A stretch of 19,987 bases of DNA from the NCBI GenBank assembly GCA_019415505.1, contig DXZC01000014.1, positions 1 through 19,987 of the forward strand. The letters are read 5' to 3'. How positions within the stretch are numbered: the first letter of the stretch is position 1; each line of letters begins with the position of its first letter. The translations under genes were made by a program, and so were the position numbers. The notes beneath the pieces are model-generated. The model had not been told where the DNA came from. It worked only from the letters and a program-made list of their open reading frames with translations, and did no database searches. This document shows, piece after piece, positions 7,897 through 14,265 of the stretch. The stretch comes from Peptococcaceae bacterium (lineage in GTDB: Bacteria > Bacillota > Dehalobacteriia > UBA7702).

Positions 7897-8301
7897 GGTT
7901 CCTTACTCCGATGGTTTTTTTAATTACATGGTTGATGAGTTCCATTGTTACGGAATCCCCATGGACACTGAGTCCCGTGGCTAGTGGGTTCTCATAGTCA
8001 CTGAGTACCATGGTTACTAAGTACCATGGTCGCTGAGTACCCCTCGGTCACTGAAACCCATGGTCAATGAATCCCATGGTCAATGAAACCCATGGGTAAT
8101 GAATCACATGGCTAATGTAACCCATGGCTACTGAGTCCCATGGTCACTGAAACCCATGTCACTGAGTACCCCTCGGTCACTGAAACCCATGATTCACTTC
8201 ATCTAATCTGCCATTTACGTTAATTTGCTTTTACTCGATAAGGTTATTTTAACATATTTTCCCTGAAATAAACATAGCATTTAAACAAAGGAGGCTAGAA
8301 A
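7897..8301. other. 405-bp gap between divergent genes, mostly tandem repeat
   Basis: The gap separates the minus-strand acetyltransferase from the plus-strand PRC-barrel gene. About 278 bp are the 16-bp repeat array. The unique right end (8203-8301) is AT-rich and carries the strong AAAGGAGG of the PRC-barrel gene at 8287-8294. I see no convincing sigma-A promoter pair on either strand, and no coding frame survives the repeat. Confidence 0.8.
7925..8202. repeat. Degenerate 16-bp tandem repeat (minisatellite), about 17 units
   Basis: Consensus about CCCATGGTCACTGAGT. Units start at 7925, 7941, 7957, 7974, 7990, 8007, 8023, 8039, 8057, 8073, 8089, 8105, 8121, 8137, 8153, 8168 and 8186, with lengths mostly 16 and sometimes 15, 17 or 18. 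Each unit holds two small palindromes, CCATGG and ACTnAGT. The last three positions alternate between GAGT, GAAT and GAAA endings. A 30-bp stretch at 8033-8062 recurs exactly at 8162-8191, a higher-order duplication 129 bp apart. The period is not a multiple of three, so it is not coding. No unique spacers separate the units, so it is not a CRISPR array. Confidence 0.93.
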
Positions 8302-9063
8302 ATGGAAATACGCAGCAGAAATATATTAGGCTCCCCGGTTTTCGCCATCGACCGCGGTGAAAAAATGGGACAAGTAAAGGACTATGTCTTTCATCCGGAA
8401 AAGAAGGCTATCATAGCCCTGGTAATAGCCGGGGCCAAGCGCTTTGGTGAAGAAAAGATTTTACCTTTAGGCAATATTAAATCCTTGGGCCAGGAGGCCA
8501 TAACCATAGCCGATAGCTCCGCCCTGACCAGAAAGGGGGAGGACCCGGAAATAACCACCTATTTAAAGAAAATGGCCAATATTATTGGGGTTAACGTAAT
8601 AACCACCAACGGCGGCTCTTTGGGGCGGGCCACGGACTTTTTTATTGACGGCAAAACAGGCGAGGTTACCTGTGTAGCCCTGGGGGGTAAAGCCTGGGAT
8701 AGGCTCCTGAAGGGCAACAATTTTCTCCCCGTGGAGATGATTGAGGTCTTTGGCAACGACGTTATTTTAGCTAAGGAAAACGCCGCTCCTACCACCAGTA
8801 AGCCCAAGGAAAGCAAGGTGGAAAAAGTAAACGCCCCGGAAATCAAGGAGGCCCACTCCGGCTCCATTTGGAATCAGAGCAAGGAAAAAATTGCCGCTAA
8901 AACTAAAGAATACAAGAAAAAAATTCCCGTTTCCGCAGTTTTTACCGAGATTACCAAGGCAAAAGAAAGCCCCTTGGCAGACGACGAAAAAAAGACGCGA
9001 ACCAAGGGGAAAATTACTTATACAAACAACGGCGGGGCAGATCAGGAAGATGATAAGGCATAA
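8302..9063 (+). CDS. Two-domain PRC-barrel protein with a lysine-rich tail
   Basis: A 253-residue soluble protein with no signal peptide. Two PRC-barrel domains are visible: residues 3-75 (IRSRNILGSPVFAID, GQVKDYVFHPEKKAIIALVI) and 92-158 (GVNVITTNGGSLGRATDFFID, TGEVTCVALGG). PRC barrels occur in RimM and in photosynthetic reaction centre H subunits and often mediate protein or RNA contacts. In two-domain Bacillota forms the function is not established. Residues 160-253 form a charged, Lys-rich, probably disordered tail. AAAGGAGG seven bases before the ATG supports the start. It is the only plus-strand gene in the left 16 kb, converges on prs with 28 nt between stops, and faces the repeat array upstream. 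Confidence 0.85.
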   Translation: MEIRSRNILGSPVFAIDRGEKMGQVKDYVFHPEKKAIIALVIAGAKRFGEEKILPLGNIKSLGQEAITIADSSALTRKGEDPEITTYLKKMANIIGVNVITTNGGSLGRATDFFIDGKTGEVTCVALGGKAWDRLLKGNNFLPVEMIEVFGNDVILAKENAAPTTSKPKESKVEKVNAPEIKEAHSGSIWNQSKEKIAAKTKEYKKKIPVSAVFTEITKAKESPLADDEKKTRTKGKITYTNNGGADQEDDKA

Positions 9064-9091
9064 GCCGCTCCGCCTGGGGTTAACTCTTAAC

Positions 9092-10042
9092 TTATTCAAA
9101 CAGCCGGCTCACCGAGAGGTTGTTATTAATGGAGCGTATAGCCTCGCCTAAAAGGGAGCCCACGGACAGAATTCTGAATTTGTCGTTTTCTAAAACTGAA
9201 TCATTTTTTTGTGGTATGGTGTTGGATACTACCACCTCTTTAATACAAGAGTTGGATAAGCGTTCCACAGCCGGGCCGCTAAACAGGGCGTGGCTGCAAC
9301 AAACGTGAACTTCCTTAGCGCCATGTTCCATAACCGCGTCCGCGCCTAAGGTAATAGTTCCGGCTGAGTCAATAATATCATCGACCATAATAGCTACTTT
9401 GCCCTCTACATCGCCAATAAGGTTCATGATTTCCGCTTCACCCGGAGCGGGACGGCGCTTGTCCACAATGGCGATACCGCAGTTAAGCCGGCCAGCTAAG
9501 TCTCTGGCCCGGCCTACGCCACCAATATCCGGCGAGACAACGATAATATCGCCCTTTAGGTCTTTTCTTTTATAATAATTGGCTAAAATAGGCATGGCGG
9601 AGAGATGATCCACCGGAATATCAAAGAAGCCCTGAATTGCCGCGGCGTGCAAATCCATAGTTATGAGGCGGTTGGCGCCGGCGGCAGTGATAAGATTAGC
9701 GGTCAACTTGGCGGAAATGGGATCCCGCGCCTTGCTCTTGCGCTCCTGACGGGCATAGCCGTAATAGGGAATTACCGCTGTGATATTTTTGGCGGAAGCC
9801 CGGCGCATAGCGTCAATCATAATTAGCAGCTCCATTAAATTGTCATTCACAGAAGGACAAGTGGGCTGCAAAATGTAGACGTCCGCTCCACGCACGCTTT
9901 CATTGACGTTGACAGCTATTTCCCCATCACGAAAGCGTTGGACATTGCAATCGCCTAAATGTATTTTTAAGTGATCCGCCATTTCCTGAGCCAGAGCCAA
10001 ATGGGCGTTACCTGTGAAAAGCTTTAAAGAATTATCGTTCAT
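9092..10042 (-). CDS. prs: Ribose-phosphate pyrophosphokinase (PRPP synthase)
   Basis: 316 residues, the standard length. It makes PRPP from ribose 5-phosphate and ATP for nucleotide, histidine and tryptophan synthesis. Seen: RFRDGEIAVNVNESVRG, the catalytic flexible-loop region YARQERKSKARDPISAKL (96-113), the metal-ligand histidine H132 in DLHAAAIQGFF, and the PRPP-binding loop DDIIDSAGT (221-229). The ATG at 10042 lies eight bases after GGAGG; nearer or longer in-frame starts (10048, 10081) fit worse. Most class I enzymes read DLHAxQIQGFF; here the Gln is Ala (A135). The loop has SKARDPI where RSREPI is usual. The gene follows glmU by 92 nt, as in Bacillus, and an intercistronic hairpin lies in that gap. 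Confidence 0.97.
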   Translation of the reverse strand: MNDNSLKLFTGNAHLALAQEMADHLKIHLGDCNVQRFRDGEIAVNVNESVRGADVYILQPTCPSVNDNLMELLIMIDAMRRASAKNITAVIPYYGYARQERKSKARDPISAKLTANLITAAGANRLITMDLHAAAIQGFFDIPVDHLSAMPILANYYKRKDLKGDIIVVSPDIGGVGRARDLAGRLNCGIAIVDKRRPAPGEAEIMNLIGDVEGKVAIMVDDIIDSAGTITLGADAVMEHGAKEVHVCCSHALFSGPAVERLSNSCIKEVVVSNTIPQKNDSVLENDKFRILSVGSLLGEAIRSINNNLSVSRLFE

Positions 10043-10101
10043 TGCCATTCCCTCCAAAGAAAAACATCCGAAAATCTCCAACCATATAAATATTAGCTAT
10101 G

Positions 10102-10134
10102 AATTCCTGTTTTCCTCTTAATAAAACAGGAATT
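10102..10134 (-). terminator. Perfect hairpin between glmU and prs (weak terminator or mRNA processing element)
   Basis: AATTCCTGTTTT (10102-10113) pairs perfectly with AAAACAGGAATT (10123-10134) around a 9-nt loop. It begins immediately after the glmU stop. In the direction of glmU transcription no T-run follows, so it is not a canonical terminator. It could slow decay, mark a processing site, or partly terminate before prs. Confidence 0.55.
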
Positions 10135-11514
10135 TTACTGTTTTTTGCGGATTTCCCTAAATTTTCGGGCCCATTTGTCGATATTCTTCTGCCGGGAGCG
10201 GGCCACCGCCAGAGCATCTTCTGGTACATCCTCGGTAATAACCGCGCCAGCGGCCACATAGGCCCCCTCCCCGACATGGACCGGCGAGACCAAACTGGCG
10301 TTACAGCCCACAAAAGCGTTATCCCCAATGGTAGTGCGGTGCTTCTGAAAACCGTCATAATTACAAGTAATGGTGCCGCAAGCGATGTTGCAATGGCTGC
10401 CCACATCGCTATCGCCGATATAAGTGAGGTGGGGTATTTTAGTGCCGTCTTGCACAACGCTGTTTTTAATTTCCACAAAGTCCCCTACTTTTACCGTATT
10501 GCCCAGCTCAGTTTTGGGGCGCAGGTAAGCAAAGGGACCGATATTGCCGTTATCTCCCACCTGGGCCTCGACGGCAACGCTCTGCCAAAAGCGGGTGTTA
10601 TCCCCAAATTGGCAATCGCGTATATCCGCCTGGGGTCCGATCAGGCAATTAGCGCCGATGCGGCAATTACCCCGTATTGTGGTAAAGGGCTCTATAACCG
10701 TGTCCGGTCCAACCTGGGTTAAGGGGTCAATAAAGGTACTTTCCGGGGCAACTACAGTCACCCCAGCGTCCATAAGCTCCTCGTTTTTGCGGCGAAACAG
10801 TATTTTCGCGGCTTCGCTTAACTGCTTACGGTCGTTGATGCCCTTGACCTCCTCAAAGTCCCTGATTGTCCAGGCCTGGGTTTTTAAATTTTCCTCTCTG
10901 GCAATGGCAATGGTATCTGTTAAATAAAGCTCGCCTTGGCTGTTATTATCCTTCAGCTTACTTACTGCCTCTCTGAGGAAGCCTAAGTCAAAGCAGTATA
11001 CGCCGCTATTTATTTCCGCGATGTTTTTTTCCGCCGGGCTGGCGTCCTTTTCCTCCACTATTTTTTGCAAGCTGTTATCAGTTGCCCGCACAATACGGCC
11101 ATAGCCATAGGGTTCAGCCAATTTCGCGGTTAACACAGAACAGACTGAGGCTTCACTCTCGTGAAAATCAATAAATTCCCGGAGGGTATCACCCCGCAAC
11201 AAGGGGGTATCGCCGCAGAGAACCAGCACCGTACCTTCGTGACCAGCTAAAGCCGGCAAGGCCTGCCCCACAGCATGACCGGTGCCCCGTTGCTCCGCCT
11301 GGAGGACAAATTCCGCGCGGTGGGCAAAAGCCGCCTCCACCGCCTCAGCGCCATGCCCCACTACAGTGAGGATTTTATCGGCGCCGCAGTTTTCCGCGGC
11401 CGCTAACACATAGTGTAGTATGGGGTGGAAAGCCGCTTCGTGCAAGACCTTGGGCAAAGATGATTTCATTCTCGTACCCTTGCCAGCAGCTAAAATTAAA
11501 ACAAAACGTCGCAA
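10135..11514 (-). CDS. glmU: Bifunctional UDP-GlcNAc pyrophosphorylase / glucosamine-1-phosphate acetyltransferase
   Basis: 459 residues, typical for GlmU, which performs the last two steps to UDP-GlcNAc for peptidoglycan. The N-terminal uridylyltransferase has LAAGKGTRMKSSLPKVLH (8-25). The C-terminal left-handed beta helix has hexapeptide repeats and the acetyltransferase signature HLTYIGDSDVG with its catalytic-type His, followed by CNYDG. The start is a TTG at 11514: AGGAG lies seven bases upstream and translation begins M-R-R-F-V-L-I-L-A-A-G, as in other GlmU proteins. Longer in-frame starts up to 11694 lie upstream of a good promoter and are rejected. A promoter (11606-11634) and a terminator-like hairpin (11532-11566) precede the gene. 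Confidence 0.97.
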   Translation of the reverse strand: MRRFVLILAAGKGTRMKSSLPKVLHEAAFHPILHYVLAAAENCGADKILTVVGHGAEAVEAAFAHRAEFVLQAEQRGTGHAVGQALPALAGHEGTVLVLCGDTPLLRGDTLREFIDFHESEASVCSVLTAKLAEPYGYGRIVRATDNSLQKIVEEKDASPAEKNIAEINSGVYCFDLGFLREAVSKLKDNNSQGELYLTDTIAIAREENLKTQAWTIRDFEEVKGINDRKQLSEAAKILFRRKNEELMDAGVTVVAPESTFIDPLTQVGPDTVIEPFTTIRGNCRIGANCLIGPQADIRDCQFGDNTRFWQSVAVEAQVGDNGNIGPFAYLRPKTELGNTVKVGDFVEIKNSVVQDGTKIPHLTYIGDSDVGSHCNIACGTITCNYDGFQKHRTTIGDNAFVGCNASLVSPVHVGEGAYVAAGAVITEDVPEDALAVARSRQKNIDKWARKFREIRKKQ

Positions 11515-11531
11515 AATATCACTCCTATACA

Positions 11532-11566
11532 GAAAAAAATGACAGGGTACCCCAATCATTTTTTTC
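11532..11566 (-). terminator. Terminator-like hairpin in the glmU leader (possible attenuator)
   Basis: On the minus strand an 11-bp outer stem GAAAAAAATGA with TCATTTTTTTC (11566-11556 and 11542-11532), a 2x2 internal mismatch, then GGG with CCC around a tight loop. The T-run forms the 3' arm. It sits between the glmU promoter and its ribosome binding site, about 18 nt upstream of the TTG start. It would act on both spoVG read-through and glmU-initiated RNA. It may also be active in reverse, since it is nearly symmetric. Confidence 0.6.
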
Positions 11567-11605
11567 AACATACTAATTACAAAACAAAATCCTGTAACCG
11601 GTAAC

Positions 11606-11634
11606 ATTATACTGTTTTTAGACGGAAAATGCAA
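11606..11634 (-). promoter_or_regulatory. Sigma-A-type promoter for glmU
   Basis: On the minus strand -35 TTGCAT (11634-11629), a 17-nt spacer, and -10 TATAAT (11611-11606). The predicted transcript would start near 11599 and have a leader of about 85 nt before the TTG start of glmU. Confidence 0.7.
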
Positions 11635-11724
11635 ATCTCCTTGAGGGTGTGGAAATAACCGGCTACGGTCCGTCTGGGGCATACATTTGAGCAATTTGCC
11701 CCGGCGAGATAACAGGCTGTTAAA

Positions 11725-12033
11725 TCACGCCTCGGTTTCGTCAGCCTCCTTTTTATCCAGCGCCTCGGCTTCTTCCAGGGCCAAGGTTTCCTCATACTTT
11801 TCCAGCACCTTTTGCTGCAAAATATCTCTGGCCTCTTGGGAAATGGGATGGGCAATATCCCGAAACTCTCCGTTGGGAGTTTTACGGCTGGGCATAGCCA
11901 CGAACAAACCGTTTTGACCATCCACTACCTTAACATCATGAATCACAAATGCGTCGTCCAGCGTCACAGAGACAATGGCCTTCATCTTACCCTCGGTCAA
12001 TAATTTTCTCACTCGTACGTCCGTGATATTCAA
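11725..12033 (-). CDS. spoVG: Septation/sporulation regulator SpoVG
   Basis: 102 residues with the full SpoVG fold: MNITDVRVRKL at the N-terminus, then VSVTLDDAFVIHDVKVVDGQNGLFVAMPSRKTPNGEFRDIAHPI, then a helix and an acidic tail (EEAEALDKKEADETEA). SpoVG is a nucleic-acid-binding regulator (DNA in staphylococci, RNA in Listeria) that affects septation, sporulation and envelope genes; it also occurs in non-sporulating Bacillota. The start is TTG at 12033, with AAAGGAGG about eight bases upstream. It lies between ispE and glmU as in Bacillus, but purR and yabJ are missing. It probably has its own sigma-H-like promoter. Confidence 0.97.
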   Translation of the reverse strand: MNITDVRVRKLLTEGKMKAIVSVTLDDAFVIHDVKVVDGQNGLFVAMPSRKTPNGEFRDIAHPISQEARDILQQKVLEKYEETLALEEAEALDKKEADETEA

Positions 12034-12062
12034 AAGAAGTCCCTCCTTTCGGTCTGAAAAAA

Positions 12063-12091
12063 GAGTTCTCCATATTTAGACAAAAACCTGC
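12063..12091 (-). promoter_or_regulatory. Sigma-H-like promoter of spoVG
   Basis: On the minus strand GCAGGTTTT, 11 nt, GGAGAACTC. This is close to the sigma-H pattern RnAGGAWWW-11/12-RnnGAATWW, with one mismatch in each element. From memory, the Bacillus subtilis spoVG promoter has the same architecture and spacing. It is about 30 nt upstream of the spoVG TTG start. Confidence 0.5.
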
Positions 12092-12096
12092 CGCTT

Positions 12097-12105
12097 CTCG
12101 ACAAA
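12097..12105 (-). promoter_or_regulatory. Spo0A-box-like site upstream of spoVG
   Basis: TTTGTCGAG on the minus strand differs by one base from the Spo0A box TTTGTCGAA. It lies directly upstream of the sigma-H-like -35 element, a position suited to activation. Short motif, so chance is possible. Confidence 0.3.
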
Positions 12106-12146
12106 AAATTTCACTTTTTTGCTTTTGTTGCATTTTTTTGCGGTAA

Positions 12147-13010
12147 TTACGACAATTTCTCCACGCCTTGATTTACGGGGTAAACCAAAAACGTCTCGGT
12201 TTTCGTCTCACGCACTAGCTCCGCCAATTCTGCGGGGGAGCTATGGGGCGCTAAAGCAAAGACCGCGGGCCCGCTACCGGACATCAAAGGGTAAAGCCCT
12301 TGACCGCGCCAAAAATCCTTTAAGGAGGTTAATTGGGGATAGTGGGGCAGGGTAACCCGCTCTAAATCATTATATAAACTTTGGGCCACCCGCACATTGT
12401 TGCCCTGGTCTAAACCAGCTAAAATATCCTGTTCAGACCCATTAGTCAGGAGGGGCAAAGCATCAAATTCCCGGAAAACCGCTGCCGTGGCAACGTGAAA
12501 ACCGCTGTTAGCTAAAAGTATGGGGCAAGAGGGCAACGGGGGTAAGCTACTTAGCTTTTCTCCCCTACCCTGGGCTAAGGCAGTACCGCCGGCAACGCAA
12601 AAGGGAATATCTGAACCGACTTCACCACCGAGCCGCGCTAAATCCGCCGTAGCTAAACCTAAATGAAAATAATCGTTAACAGCATGTAACATAGCCGCGC
12701 CATTGCCGCTGCCTCCGGCGAGACCAGCCCCTACCGGAATATGCTTTTCAATAATTATCCGGGCTTCACCAGGCAGAGAAAAGCGCTCTTTAAGTAAACG
12801 CCAAATTTTAGCGACAATATTATCGGCCGTTGGTCCCAGGTCATAACCTGGCACGGTGAGAGAGAAGTCCCCCGCGTTAAAGTCAACTTTCAGGGTATCC
12901 CACAGGGATACGGACTGCATAATGGAGGTCAATTCATGATAACCCCCAGGTAACAGACCCTCCACCCGGAGATACAAATTTATCTTAGCGGCGGAACGGT
13001 AGCTTAACAT
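12147..13010 (-). CDS. ispE: 4-diphosphocytidyl-2-C-methyl-D-erythritol kinase
   Basis: 287-residue GHMP kinase of the MEP isoprenoid pathway. It phosphorylates CDP-methylerythritol on the 2-hydroxyl. Seen: K9 in AKINLYL, the glycine-rich ATP loop PVGAGLAGGSGNGAA (92-106), D134 in GSDIPF followed by GGTALAQGRGEKL, and the C-terminal MSGSGPAVFAL motif. The ATP loop reads SGNGAA where many have SADAAA or SSDAAA; E. coli has SSNAAT, so Asn there is not disabling. The ATG at 13010 follows the aminotransferase stop directly (TAAATG), with AGGTG about ten bases back, so translation is probably coupled to the upstream gene. Confidence 0.97.
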   Translation of the reverse strand: MLSYRSAAKINLYLRVEGLLPGGYHELTSIMQSVSLWDTLKVDFNAGDFSLTVPGYDLGPTADNIVAKIWRLLKERFSLPGEARIIIEKHIPVGAGLAGGSGNGAAMLHAVNDYFHLGLATADLARLGGEVGSDIPFCVAGGTALAQGRGEKLSSLPPLPSCPILLANSGFHVATAAVFREFDALPLLTNGSEQDILAGLDQGNNVRVAQSLYNDLERVTLPHYPQLTSLKDFWRGQGLYPLMSGSGPAVFALAPHSSPAELAELVRETKTETFLVYPVNQGVEKLS

Positions 13011-14186
13011 TTAAAAGGACACCTGGCCCAAATGCTCCCGCAGGCGTTGGGCAGCCTCCGCCACCCGCTCCTCGGCAATGGTGAGGGAAATACGGAAATA
13101 GCCCTCGCCGCTGGGCCCATAGCCGGAGCCGGGGGTAATTACTATGCCAGCCTTATCCAGCACATATTCCGCAAAGGAAGCGGAATCAAAGCCTTTGGGC
13201 ACCGGCGCCCAAATATAGAAGGTGGCTTGAGGGGCTTTGAGATTCCAGCCCAAGTCGTTAAAGGTCTGAACTATAACATCACGGCGCCGGGTATAGATGG
13301 CCTGCATTTTTTTGATGGCCTCATCCCCCTGTTCCAGGGCGACAATACCGGCTTCCTGAATAGCCTGGAAAACGCCGCTATCCACATTGGATTTGTACCG
13401 GGCCAAGGTGGCCACAACCGCGGGATTACCCACGGCAAAGCCCAGGCGCCAGCCAGTCATATTAAAGGGTTTGGAGAGGGAATTAAATTCTATACCAACT
13501 TCCTTAGCACCGGGGGCCTCTAAGAAGCTGGGTGAACGGTAGCCGTCATAATTCACCTCAGAATAGGCGTTATCATGGCAGACAATAATATCGTATTTTT
13601 TGGCAAAGGCCACAACTTCACTGAAGAAGGATAAAGGGGCGGTAGCTCCTGTGGGGTTATTGGGATAACCCAGCCATAGGATTTTGGCTTTTTTTGCTAC
13701 TGCTTCGGGAATGGCGTTTAAATCCGGTAAAAAGCCATTTTCCTCCTTTAAGGGCATATAATAGGGTTCGCCCCCCGCCATGGTGGTGCCCAGGGCATAC
13801 ACCGGATAACCGGGGTCCGGCACCAGAGCCACATCGCCGGGGTCTAAATAACAATAACTGACGTTGGCAATCCCCTCTTTGGAGCCAATGAGGGTGACAA
13901 CCTCGCTTTGGGGATCCAGAGACACGTCAAAACGCTTTTTATACCAGTTCGCTACCGCGGCGCGGAAGGACAACATACCCACAGAGGAAGGATATTGATG
14001 ATTAGCCGGTTTTTTAATAGTTTCCGCCATAGCCTCTATAATAAAATCCGGGGTGGGTAAATCAGGGTCGCCAATGCCGAAGCTGATGACGTCAACGCCC
14101 TTAGCCTTGTAATCCTGAATTTTTTTCTCTATCCCGGCAAAGAGATAGGGCGGAATTTCACGGATTCTTTGCGCTTCTTGTTTCAT
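13011..14186 (-). CDS. dapL: LL-diaminopimelate aminotransferase-type class I/II aminotransferase
   Basis: A 391-residue fold-type I PLP enzyme. Seen: ISFGIGDPDLPTP near the N-terminus, YPNNPTGA at the substrate site, CHDNAYSEV with the PLP-binding Asp and Tyr, the Schiff-base lysine in SLSKPFNMTGWRLG near residue 238, and FRISLTI near the end. The overall sequence resembles proteins annotated as DapL in Peptococcaceae-type Clostridia, which transfer an amino group from glutamate to tetrahydrodipicolinate. Its position beside dapF, the next step in that route, supports this. The alternative is a broad-range alanine or aspartate aminotransferase. AAGGAG lies five bases before the ATG. It ends at the first base of the ispE start context (TAAATG), so the two are coupled. 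Confidence 0.85.
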   Translation of the reverse strand: MKQEAQRIREIPPYLFAGIEKKIQDYKAKGVDVISFGIGDPDLPTPDFIIEAMAETIKKPANHQYPSSVGMLSFRAAVANWYKKRFDVSLDPQSEVVTLIGSKEGIANVSYCYLDPGDVALVPDPGYPVYALGTTMAGGEPYYMPLKEENGFLPDLNAIPEAVAKKAKILWLGYPNNPTGATAPLSFFSEVVAFAKKYDIIVCHDNAYSEVNYDGYRSPSFLEAPGAKEVGIEFNSLSKPFNMTGWRLGFAVGNPAVVATLARYKSNVDSGVFQAIQEAGIVALEQGDEAIKKMQAIYTRRRDVIVQTFNDLGWNLKAPQATFYIWAPVPKGFDSASFAEYVLDKAGIVITPGSGYGPSGEGYFRISLTIAEERVAEAAQRLREHLGQVSF

Positions 14187-14219
14187 GTTATCTCCTTGTC
14201 TCTTATTTCTTGGTATAAT

Positions 14220-14234
14220 ACAAAATTATTTTGT
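14220..14234. promoter_or_regulatory. 15-bp palindrome upstream of dapL (possible operator)
   Basis: ACAAAATTATTTTGT is a perfect palindrome around a single central base. It is flanked by TATAAT-like AT-rich words in a 79-nt gap between dapF and dapL. It may mark an internal promoter and its operator. The regulator is unknown, and AT-rich palindromes can arise by chance. Confidence 0.3.
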
Positions 14235-14265
14235 CTATAATACTCACTTGTTACAGGGGAAAGCC

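Noticed and set aside
7925..8202. CRISPR array
   Set aside because: Units are contiguous 15-18 bp and degenerate, with no unique spacers, and no cas genes are present.
9064..9091. Terminator between the convergent PRC-barrel and prs genes
   Set aside because: Only a 5-bp stem (GTTAA with TTAAC) is visible, without a convincing T-run.
10099..10722. Plus-strand open frame of 207 codons antisense to glmU
   Set aside because: It lies almost wholly opposite the conserved glmU sequence, lacks a ribosome binding site, and its product has no recognisable features.
11515..11694. Longer GlmU starting upstream of 11514
   Set aside because: The extension covers a good promoter and a terminator-like hairpin, and the TTG at 11514 has AGGAG at correct spacing and gives the family's normal N-terminus.
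11672..11698. GGGGCA/TGCCCC hairpin after spoVG as its terminator
   Set aside because: The loop is about 15 nt and no T-run follows in the transcription direction.
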